Below, piece by piece: positions 1 to 5,520 of a stretch of DNA of 5,975 nt (positions are counted from its first letter, which is position 1; each line of letters opens with the position of its first letter). The stretch covers positions 1-5,975 of the forward strand of contig JAQCLA010000154.1 of NCBI GenBank assembly GCA_027592105.1, in the 5' to 3' direction. A model generated the notes under the pieces. It was given only the letters and a program-made list of their open reading frames with translations, did not search any database and was not told where the DNA came from. Made by a program: the position numbers and the translations under genes. The DNA comes from Pseudomonadota bacterium (lineage in GTDB: Bacteria > Pseudomonadota > Alphaproteobacteria > Rhodobacterales > Rhodobacteraceae).

Positions 1-29
1 GCGAATACCAGCAAAAGCCAACCGAGCAT
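1..29 (-). CDS. Probable start of a protein gene cut by the left edge
   Basis: Only nine full codons are visible, reading MLGWLLLVF and then running off the window. An ATG (29-27 on the minus strand) is preceded by GGAAGGG (37-43), a good Shine-Dalgarno match with a 7-base spacer. The first residues are strongly hydrophobic, which fits a signal peptide or a first membrane segment. It lies downstream of imuB on the same strand, but 257 bp away, so it probably has its own promoter. It is not the start of dnaE2, the usual partner of imuB, because that protein does not begin with a hydrophobic segment. The product cannot be identified from this fragment. Confidence 0.45.
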
Positions 30-286
30 GGCAGCACCCTTCCACTCGTTAATCGATACAGCCCCGAAGCGGGGTGACACACATGCCGCCCCGCATGATC
101 CACATCCTGCATAGGGCGCGCCGCTACAGCAGTGGGAAGGAGAGACGATTCGTGAGAAAGGTTAACAGCCTCTGTCCATTTGTGAAAAGAGGCAAAAACT
201 TGTTCAAATCATGACAATATCACCCAATTTTCGGTTTTCGATATGATTGTCGCCGTCGTGTTTACAATCAGGATCGGCTGATGCCG
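30..286. other. Intergenic region between imuB and the left-edge gene
   Basis: This is 257 bp with no convincing gene. It contains a short GC hairpin (CCCCG-AAG-CGGGG, 62-74) without a T-tract, probably in the leader of the left-edge gene. It also holds an AT-rich stretch (about 170-270) that is a plausible promoter region, and the dyad at 244-270. I could not find a -35/-10 pair good enough to name. A classical terminator for imuB (strong stem plus T-run) is not apparent. A 20-codon GTG reading frame at 152-214 follows a strong AAGGAG but resembles nothing I know. Confidence 0.6.
244..270. repeat. Inverted repeat TGATTGT-N13-ACAATCA
   Basis: Two perfectly complementary 7-base arms (244-250 and 264-270) are separated by 13 bases. 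The dyad begins 17 bp past the imuB stop codon. The stem is AT-rich and no T-run follows on either strand, so it is a poor intrinsic terminator. The dyad geometry could suit a dimeric regulator upstream of the left-edge gene. No regulator can be named, and a 7-bp dyad could arise by chance. Confidence 0.4.
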
Positions 287-1984
287 TTAACCGAAATCAC
301 CCTGTGCGAACCAGCCGCCCGACATGCTGGCCCCATGGGCATAAAACAGCCAGATGCATGACCCCTGCATGGTGGTCACACGCCAATAGTCGCGCACGCC
401 CGAGCGCCATTGCGGATCGTCGAGCCACCACTCCGGCGCGATCCGCTCGGGGCCATGGGCCGCGGTCGTCTCGAAGCTGCGTCCGCGCCAGCGGAATTGC
501 AGCGGTGGGTCGGGTTTGTCCGCGGCGGTGATGGGTTCGGGGCGAAACAGCGTCAGGGGACGAGGCCGATGTGTGGCGGGCCAATCGGTGGCGGGATGGC
601 TATAAGCCGCGGCCTGTGTCGCGGATGTTTTCTCGGGGATATGGCTGTCGGCGGGGTGTTCGCGGGTGATGCGATCCAGCCCGACGCGCGCGCCGATACG
701 CGCGATCAGATCATCGAGCGCTTGGCCGGGCGCGCGGGCGGTCTGTGCCTTGATCTGCGCCTCGGCGGCGACGGCCCAGCCGCCCTTGTGTTCGGTGCTG
801 TGCAGCGGTTCGGTCACCGGGGCTGTCAGCCGCAACACGTCGAAGCCGAAACCCGCCGTGATCTTGTCGAGTTTCAGCGCGAAAAGCCCGCGCAGATCGT
901 CAGGCTTGTCGGTGGGGCGGGCCAGCCCGATCTCGATGCGTTCCGTGCCACCCTCGGCGCGGATCATCTCGAGCCGGAGCCTCCGCGCGCCGCGCCCACG
1001 GGCGCGGAGCTTGTCGCACAGAACCGGCAAGAGCCGATCGAGGCCGGCGAGGATATCGGCCTCAAGCCCGATGGGTTCGGGCAGGCTCAACCTTGTGGCG
1101 AAATGCAGAGGCGCACCGGCAGGCGAGATCGGTTCAGGCTCGACCCCCAGCGCCTGATCCAGACGGCGCACCAGATCTTGGCCAAAGCGCCGCGCCAGCC
1201 CTGCGCGCGGCATGCCCCAGAGATCGCCGATATGGCGCAAGCCTAGCCTGGCCAGCCCCTCGGCCGTGGATGGCGGCACGCGCAGTGCGGCGATGGGCAG
1301 GGGGGCCAGCGATTGGCGCAAGGCGCCGGGTGGCGAGATGCGCGCGACCCCGCGTGGGCCGCTGCCATGCGGCTGTGGTGCCGCGCCACCTTTGACCCAA
1401 TGGCGCCTTTGCGCGCGCGAGCGGGTTGCGCGTGCCTCTTGATCGATGGCGTCCCCGCTGCGGGTGGGTGTTGTGCCGCCGCCGCCTGCATAGCGCGCGA
1501 GGGCCCAAGCCGCGCCGGGGGTGTCGGCGATGCCCGCGCAGAGGCTGAACCCCAGATCGGCGCAATCATGGTGGATTTGGTCATAGAGCGCCGCCTCGCC
1601 GCCGAAAAGATGCGCGCAGCCCGTCAGATCGATCAGCAGCGCATCGGCCCCTTCTTCGGCAACCCACGGGCTGAAGCGGCCCGCCCAGCGGCGCAGGGCT
1701 GCCAAAACCTGTATCGCGCGATCAGGATCGGCCGGGCGAGTGATCAGATCGGGGCAAAGCGTCAAGGCCTCGGCCAGCGCTTGGCCGCGCGACAGGCCGC
1801 GCGCGCTGGCCACAAGGTTCAGCGATGTGATCTGGCGCAGATTGCCAAGCTCGCCCACCACGGCAAGCGGTGCCTCGCCCAAGCCCGGTGCTGCGCGCAG
1901 CACATCTTCTGCCGCCAACCTGGGAAACCACAGCGACAAGATCCGCCGATGGGCGGCGCGGGTCGTATGCGGGGGGGTGATCAT
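287..1984 (-). CDS. imuB: ImuB, non-catalytic Y-family DNA polymerase homologue (SOS mutasome subunit)
   Basis: A 565-residue protein. ImuB is the hub of the ImuA-ImuB-DnaE2 translesion machinery: it binds the beta clamp and recruits the error-prone polymerase DnaE2 after DNA damage. Residues 14-165 resemble the Y-family N-terminal domain, but the metal-binding acids are gone: the first motif reads LSLWFPRLAAE, and GADALLIDLTG stands where active enzymes have SxDE. A helix-hairpin-helix-like segment lies at 243-259. RPLTLF (475-480), followed by RPEPI, is a likely clamp-binding peptide. The end (about 495-565, with GPERIAPEWW and RDYWRV) is the characteristic ImuB tail. A Gly/Arg-rich linker at 166-220, with GDAIDQEARATRSRA, makes it longer than many ImuBs; I recall similar linkers in Rhodobacteraceae. 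The ATG at 1984 gives a family-like N-terminus, although the ribosome site is weak (GGA, 11 bases upstream). A LexA box just upstream implies SOS induction. Neither imuA nor dnaE2 adjoins it. Confidence 0.93.
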   Translation of the reverse strand: MITPPHTTRAAHRRILSLWFPRLAAEDVLRAAPGLGEAPLAVVGELGNLRQITSLNLVASARGLSRGQALAEALTLCPDLITRPADPDRAIQVLAALRRWAGRFSPWVAEEGADALLIDLTGCAHLFGGEAALYDQIHHDCADLGFSLCAGIADTPGAAWALARYAGGGGTTPTRSGDAIDQEARATRSRAQRRHWVKGGAAPQPHGSGPRGVARISPPGALRQSLAPLPIAALRVPPSTAEGLARLGLRHIGDLWGMPRAGLARRFGQDLVRRLDQALGVEPEPISPAGAPLHFATRLSLPEPIGLEADILAGLDRLLPVLCDKLRARGRGARRLRLEMIRAEGGTERIEIGLARPTDKPDDLRGLFALKLDKITAGFGFDVLRLTAPVTEPLHSTEHKGGWAVAAEAQIKAQTARAPGQALDDLIARIGARVGLDRITREHPADSHIPEKTSATQAAAYSHPATDWPATHRPRPLTLFRPEPITAADKPDPPLQFRWRGRSFETTAAHGPERIAPEWWLDDPQWRSGVRDYWRVTTMQGSCIWLFYAHGASMSGGWFAQGDFG

Positions 1985-2003
1985 GCTGCGGGCGGTCCAA
2001 AAT

Positions 2004-2018
2004 GTTCATGTTTTGTTC
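2004..2018 (-). promoter_or_regulatory. LexA (SOS) box upstream of imuB
   Basis: The plus strand reads GTTCATGTTTTGTTC, an exact match to the alphaproteobacterial LexA operator GTTC-N7-GTTC. It lies between the yggT stop and the imuB start, ending 19 bp before the imuB ATG. ImuB genes are established members of the LexA regulon, so position and gene agree. Binding of LexA here should block the imuB promoter until RecA-triggered LexA cleavage. The promoter itself is not clear; the closeness of the box to the ATG suggests a short leader. Confidence 0.85.
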
Positions 2019-2070
2019 AAAATTAGGTTAAGACCTTGATGGAGTCGAGTCCGTCCCGCTCAGCCGGTTT

Positions 2071-2358
2071 TCACAAGAACAGCGACACGTTGTTGCGCAA
2101 GACGATCTCGAGCACGTAAAGCCCCAAGATCACGATCAGCGGTGCCAGATCGAGCCCGCCCATCGCAGGCAGGCGGCGACGGATCGGGGCATAGACCGGC
2201 TCGACCAAGCGGTTCATGCCATACCAGATCTGCGCTACGATCGGTTGACGCAGGTTCAGCACCCCGAAATTGATCAGCCAACTCATGATGATGTGCACAA
2301 GGATGATCATGAAGGCGACATCGATCAAAAGCATGAGGATCTGGAAAAGCGAGGTCAT
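2071..2358 (-). CDS. yggT: YggT family membrane protein
   Basis: A 95-residue protein of the usual length for the YggT family (about 95-100 residues). This is a widespread small inner-membrane family of poorly defined function, linked in various bacteria to osmotic tolerance or to membrane and division processes. Two hydrophobic segments are visible, at about residues 4-30 and 70-88. Between them lies the conserved stretch with NLRQP, then LVEPVYAPIRRRLP and GGLDLAPLIV, the family signature. The reading frame stays open upstream of this ATG, but MTSLFQ is the best start: AAGGA sits 9 bases before it and the protein then has family length. Its stop lies 52 bp from the LexA box of imuB, so the two same-strand genes are probably transcribed separately, though read-through cannot be excluded. 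Confidence 0.9.
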   Translation of the reverse strand: MTSLFQILMLLIDVAFMIILVHIIMSWLINFGVLNLRQPIVAQIWYGMNRLVEPVYAPIRRRLPAMGGLDLAPLIVILGLYVLEIVLRNNVSLFL

Positions 2359-2390
2359 GGGCGCGGTATCCTTGGCTGCTGCGTCTTTGC

Positions 2391-2419
2391 CAAATAGTCG
2401 GGCGCGGCGCATGGTGCAA
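2391..2419 (-). promoter_or_regulatory. Possible promoter of yggT
   Basis: On the minus strand, TTGCAC (2419-2414) and TATTTG (2396-2391) are separated by exactly 17 bases, 32 bp ahead of the yggT ATG. Each hexamer matches the sigma-70 consensus only partly, at about half the positions. Spacing and location are the main support. Confidence 0.25.
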
Positions 2420-2432
2420 GCATATGCCCATT

Positions 2433-2520
2433 TCGCCAAAGGCGATGATTCTTGAGTTCAGGGGGCTCTGCCCCCGTCGCCGAAGGCGACGATTCCTGAG
2501 TTGAGGGGGCTCTGCCCCCA
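2433..2520. repeat. Tandem duplication of a 44-bp double-hairpin unit
   Basis: Two adjacent copies (2433-2476 and 2477-2520) match at 39 of 44 positions. Each begins with a small hairpin, TCGCC-(A/G)AA-GGCGA. After a spacer (GATTC[C/T]TGAGTT) follows the stronger hairpin GGGGGC-TCT-GCCCCC (2461-2475 and 2505-2519). Two of the differences (loop base, spacer) do not touch a stem, and one (T/C at the end of the first stem) lies at its edge, so the folding is kept. The element lies between the 5' ends of divergent genes, so it is not positioned to terminate either one. It looks like a repetitive extragenic palindrome unit. Confidence 0.8.
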
Positions 2521-2556
2521 TCGCGCCCCTTGGGCGCGACTCCCCCGGAGTATTTG
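2521..2556. repeat. Strong hairpin and CTCCCCCGGAG tail of the extragenic palindromic element
   Basis: TCGCGCCC-CTT-GGGCGCGA (2521-2539) forms a perfect 8-bp stem with a 3-base loop. It occupies the place where a third small hairpin of the tandem unit would begin. Next comes CTCC-CCC-GGAG (2540-2550) and TATTTGG. From memory, GC-palindromes ending in CCCCCGGAGTATTT are frequent between genes in Rhodobacteraceae genomes, which would make this a dispersed element; that needs a genome search. On the plus strand no T-run follows the strong hairpin directly. Confidence 0.65.
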
Positions 2557-2600
2557 GAAAGCAAAGATGGCAGGGGGGCCATGCTGACGCGAGGGCGGGG

Positions 2601-2629
2601 TTGACGACTGGCGCGCGCTGGGCTTTGGC
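2601..2629 (+). promoter_or_regulatory. Possible promoter of the thioesterase operon
   Basis: TTGACG (2601-2606) matches five of six bases of the sigma-70 -35 consensus. The hexamer 17 bases later is TTTGGC, a poor -10 that ends only 6 bases before the ATG at 2636. If real, the transcript would be close to leaderless. Only the -35 hexamer is persuasive. Confidence 0.2.
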
Positions 2630-2635
2630 AGCGGG

Positions 2636-3184
2636 ATGTATCCTTATTTGCGCCTCGCCTCCGTGATGATGACCGAACATGCCAAGCCGCGTTTGGCGCT
2701 GTTTGACACCCATGCCATGGCGATGCGGTGCCTGCCCAATGATCTGGATGGGTTTTTCGAGATGAACAATGGGCGCATCTTGACGCTTTACGATCTGGGG
2801 CGCTTTGCGCTTTCGGTTCGGATCGGCCTTTGGGATGTGCTGCGGCGTGAAGGCTGGGGGCTGGTGGTGGCGGGTGCATCGGTGCGCTACCGGGCGCGGA
2901 TCACGGGGTTTCAGCGCTTTACCTTGCAGACGCGGCTATTGGGCTGGGACGAAAAGTTCTTCTATATCGAGCAGGCGATGTGGCGCGGCGAGACCTGTTG
3001 TAACCATGCGCTGCTGCGCACCGGGATTACGAAATCAGGACGCTTGGCACCTGTCGCGGATGTGGCGCGCGCCATGGGCCATGCAGGCCAATCGCCGGCT
3101 TTGCCCGATTGGGTCGCAGGCTGGGTGGGTGGCGATCAAGCGCGCCCTTGGCCGCCGATGCAGGACGGAACATCAAGCCCGTAG
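2636..3184 (+). CDS. Acyl-CoA thioesterase-like protein (hotdog fold, 4HBT/THEM6-like)
   Basis: A 182-residue protein expected to adopt a single hotdog domain, a fold that hydrolyses acyl-CoA or related thioesters. The signature is NDLDGFFEMNNGRILTLYDLGR at about residues 35-56, followed by WGLVVAGASVRYRARI (74-89), LLGWDEKFFYIEQ (101-113) and an Ala/Trp/Pro-rich C-terminus. Many relatives have H-M/V-N-N where this protein has E42-M-N-N; I recall a Glu there in Rhodobacteraceae homologues too, so it may be a subfamily trait and not inactivation. The start at 2636 gives the MYPxxRL N-terminus seen in relatives, although no good ribosome site precedes it; ATGs at residues 11 and 12 are alternatives. 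There is no signal peptide, so it is probably cytoplasmic. It is the first gene of a probable three-gene operon, 33 bp before the transporter. The natural substrate cannot be inferred. Confidence 0.8.
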   Translation: MYPYLRLASVMMTEHAKPRLALFDTHAMAMRCLPNDLDGFFEMNNGRILTLYDLGRFALSVRIGLWDVLRREGWGLVVAGASVRYRARITGFQRFTLQTRLLGWDEKFFYIEQAMWRGETCCNHALLRTGITKSGRLAPVADVARAMGHAGQSPALPDWVAGWVGGDQARPWPPMQDGTSSP

Positions 3185-3217
3185 ACAAACCGGGGGACAA
3201 TCGCGGATGCTGCGCCC

Positions 3218-4615
3218 ATGAGCATCGCATCGCCTGATCCCGCAAGCCTGTCTGATCTGACACCACGCCGCCGCATTTGGGGTTGGTGGGCCTTTGATTG
3301 GGCGAGCCAGCCTTATTTCACCTTGTGCCTGACCTTTATCTTCGGACCTTATTTCGCGGCTGTCGCGACCGAGAGTTTCATGGCGCAGGGCTTGGCCGAA
3401 CAGGTGGCCGATGCGCGGGCGCAAAGCCTGTGGTCACTGGGCCAGACGGTGTCGGGCGTGATCATCGCGCTGTGCGCGCCGATCCTTGGGGCATTCGCCG
3501 ATAACACCGGGCGGCGGATGCCGTGGATCGTGCTTTTCTCGGCCTTTTACGTGCTGGGTGTGCTGGGGATCTGGGTGCTTTTGCCGGATGGCTCTTACCT
3601 GGTAATGGCGTTGGTGGCCTTTGGGATCGGGTTGATCGGGGCGGAGTTCACGACGATCTTTACCAACTCCATGCTGCCCGAGCTGGGTGATGACAGCGCG
3701 ATCGGCAAGCTTTCAGGCAATGGGTTCGCCTGGGGCTATTTGGGCGGTGTTTTGGCCCTGTTCATCATGCTGATCTTTTTCGCCGAGGGCGAGAGTGGCA
3801 AGACCTTTGTTGGGCTGGACCCCGCGCTGGGCCTTGACCCCGCGATGCGCGAAGGCACGCGGTTTGTCGGGCCGTTCACGGCGATCTGGTATATCGTTTT
3901 CATGATCCCGTTTTTCCTGTGGATGCGCGAGGTGCCGCGCCCGGCCACCCATGGGCGGTTCGGCGCGGCATTGTCCGAGCTATGGAGCACGGTGAAATCC
4001 CTGCCCAAGCGGACAAGCCTGTTTGCCTATCTCGGGTCGTCGATGTTCTACCGCGATGCGTTGAACGCGCTTTACGGTTTTGGCGGCACTTATGCCGTCT
4101 TGGTGTTGAATTGGTCGGTGACGCAGGTGGGGGTTTTCGGGATCGTGGGGGCCATCACGGCGGCTGTCGCTACATGGGTCGGCGGCAAGCTCGACGCAAG
4201 GCATGGCCCCAAGCCCGTGATCATCGGCAGTATCATCGTGCTAATCGGGGTCTGCCTGGTGGTGGTCGGCATGACGCGCGAAAGCCTTTGGGGCATCGCG
4301 CTGGTCGAAGGCTCGGCCGTGCCGGACATCACCTTCTACATCTGTGGTGCTCTGATCGGGGGCGCGGGCGGTGTGCTGCAATCGGCCTCGCGCTCGATGA
4401 TGTGCCGCCATGCGCTGGCGGGTCGCCCGACCGAAGCCTTTGGGCTTTACGCGCTGTCGGGCAAAGCGACGGCTTTTCTCGGGCCTGCGCTGATCGGGGT
4501 GACGACCTACCTGACCGAAAGCGCGCGGCTGGGAATGGTGCCCTTGATCGGGTTGTTCGTGCTGGGTCTGATCCTGATCATCTGGGTCCGTGCGGAGGGA
4601 GAGCTGCGGGTGTGA
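3218..4615 (+). CDS. MFS transporter of the UMF1 (Atg22-like) family
   Basis: A 465-residue inner-membrane protein with about 12 hydrophobic segments, roughly at 32-50, 73-94, 103-122, 126-148, 169-189, 217-236, 268-300, 304-322, 335-352, 372-390, 410-430 and 440-457. The N-terminal RRRIWGWWAFDWASQPYFT and the sequence FGPYFA are hallmarks of the UMF1/Atg22-like family. GAFADNTGRRMPW (91-103) is the MFS loop 2-3 motif. Later family motifs include TNSMLPEL (149-156), LSGNGFAWGYLGG (165-177), and SASRSMMCR with TEAFGLYALSGK (389-416). Atg22 in yeast exports amino acids from the vacuole; the substrates of bacterial members are largely unknown, and none is suggested here. The ATG at 3218 has only a weak ribosome site, so translation may depend on the thioesterase gene upstream. 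Its stop overlaps the start of mepA, implying co-expression. Confidence 0.9.
   Translation: MSIASPDPASLSDLTPRRRIWGWWAFDWASQPYFTLCLTFIFGPYFAAVATESFMAQGLAEQVADARAQSLWSLGQTVSGVIIALCAPILGAFADNTGRRMPWIVLFSAFYVLGVLGIWVLLPDGSYLVMALVAFGIGLIGAEFTTIFTNSMLPELGDDSAIGKLSGNGFAWGYLGGVLALFIMLIFFAEGESGKTFVGLDPALGLDPAMREGTRFVGPFTAIWYIVFMIPFFLWMREVPRPATHGRFGAALSELWSTVKSLPKRTSLFAYLGSSMFYRDALNALYGFGGTYAVLVLNWSVTQVGVFGIVGAITAAVATWVGGKLDARHGPKPVIIGSIIVLIGVCLVVVGMTRESLWGIALVEGSAVPDITFYICGALIGGAGGVLQSASRSMMCRHALAGRPTEAFGLYALSGKATAFLGPALIGVTTYLTESARLGMVPLIGLFVLGLILIIWVRAEGELRV
4594..4598 (+). promoter_or_regulatory. Ribosome binding site deciding the mepA start
   Basis: GGAGG lies inside the end of the transporter gene, 13 bases before GTG 4612 and 19 before ATG 4618. 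Both distances are long, but the GTG is nearer. The GTGA overlap with the transporter stop also favours it through translational coupling. Confidence 0.5.
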
Positions 4616-5520
4616 ACATGCGTATCGGTTTGGCCGCTTTGAGTATTTTGGCCGTGATGTCTTGCAGCCCCACGGCGCAGGAAAGCCCAAGCTTTCCGCC
4701 GCTCGATGCCACGCTGTCGGGGCAAGAGGCGCGGCTGTTGTTCGGTGCTGCGCAAGGGCCCGACGGCGGCCAGAGTGCCGTGATCGGCGGTTATTCGCGT
4801 GGCTGTCTGGCCGGGGCGGCGCGCCTGCCCGAGACGGGGCCGACATGGGCCGCGATGCGGCTGTCGCGCAATCGCAACTGGGGCCATCCCGAACTGGTCG
4901 ATTTCGTGCAGGAGTTCTCGGCCAAAGTCGCCGCACAGACGCCGTGGCCGGGGCTTTATGTCGGTGATCTGACCCAGCCGCGCGGTGGGCCGATGCTGTC
5001 GGGCCATGTGAGCCACCAATCGGGGCTGGATGCCGATATCTGGATGCTGCCGCCAACGCGGTTCGACCTGTCGGCGGCCGAGCGCGAAAGCCTGTCGTCG
5101 ATCTCGACCCGGTCGGCGGGTGGGGCGCGGGTTGGCGAAAACTGGACGCCCACGCATATGGAGGTGATGCGCCTTGCCGCGAGCGATCCGCGCGTGGCGC
5201 GGATTTTCGTCTTTACCGGGGCCAAGGTCTGGATGTGCGACAACGCCACCGGCGACAGGGAGTGGTTGCGGAAAATCCGCCCCGCGGTGGGGCATCATTT
5301 CCATTTCCATGTGCGGCTGCATTGCCCGCCCGGATCGCGCGATTGCGAGGCTCAAGATGCCCCGCCCCCCGGCGATGGCTGTGACGAGGCCCGCGCGCGG
5401 GCCGAGGCGATCCTGAACCCGCCGCCGCCTGATCCGAACTATGTGCCGCCGCCGCCGCGCCCGCCGATGACGCTGGCCGATCTGCCGCGCCAATGCGCGG
5501 CGCTTTTGGGCGATCTTTAA
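4612..5520 (+). CDS. mepA: MepA, penicillin-insensitive murein endopeptidase (peptidase M74)
   Basis: A 302-residue zinc endopeptidase expected to cut D-alanyl-meso-diaminopimelate cross-links of peptidoglycan in the periplasm. The LAS-type metal site is complete: SGHVSHQSGLDADIWM gives H135-x6-D142, and GHHFHFHVRL gives H228, H231 and H233. Six cysteines (65, 209, 238, 245, 257, 295) have a spacing close to what I recall for the three disulfides of E. coli MepA. The N-terminus is a signal sequence ending VMSC17; Met at -2 is atypical for a lipobox, so lipoprotein or soluble periplasmic forms are both possible. The tail has a proline-rich stretch (NPPPPDPNYVPPPPRPP, 269-285). GTG 4612 overlaps the transporter stop (GTGA); ATG 4618 would shorten it by two residues. 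The frame is open far upstream (to about 3919), but that part is an overlap artefact within the transporter gene. Confidence 0.92.
   Translation: MNMRIGLAALSILAVMSCSPTAQESPSFPPLDATLSGQEARLLFGAAQGPDGGQSAVIGGYSRGCLAGAARLPETGPTWAAMRLSRNRNWGHPELVDFVQEFSAKVAAQTPWPGLYVGDLTQPRGGPMLSGHVSHQSGLDADIWMLPPTRFDLSAAERESLSSISTRSAGGARVGENWTPTHMEVMRLAASDPRVARIFVFTGAKVWMCDNATGDREWLRKIRPAVGHHFHFHVRLHCPPGSRDCEAQDAPPPGDGCDEARARAEAILNPPPPDPNYVPPPPRPPMTLADLPRQCAALLGDL

Noticed and set aside
62..74. CCCCG-AAG-CGGGG hairpin as a terminator
   Set aside because: There is only a 5-bp stem and no T-run follows on either strand. It lies in the probable leader of the left-edge gene.
168..193. Inverted repeat GCCTCT-N14-AGAGGC
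   Set aside because: It is only 6 bp with a 14-base loop and no T-run; expected by chance in a region of this size.
410..1246. Long plus-strand reading frame of 278 codons
   Set aside because: It is fully antisense to imuB, which has clear family motifs throughout. The translation shows no recognisable domain and reflects high-GC codon bias.
1313..2026. Plus-strand frame of 237 codons across the imuB 5' end
   Set aside because: It is antisense to imuB and the LexA box, with no recognisable protein features.
2433..2556. CRISPR array
   Set aside because: There are only two units, directly adjacent without unique spacers, and the repeats are themselves double hairpins.
2060..2713. Minus-strand frame of 217 codons over yggT and the repeats
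   Set aside because: It is out of frame with yggT, reads through the palindromic repeats, and shows no domain.
3919..4611. Upstream extension of the mepA reading frame
   Set aside because: It lies entirely within the transporter gene in another frame. The MepA signal sequence begins only at about 4612-4618, and the upstream translation is Arg/Gly-rich and non-family.
4507..5493. Minus-strand frame of 328 codons
   Set aside because: It is antisense to mepA and the transporter end. The Arg/His-rich translation is typical of a GC-rich shadow frame.
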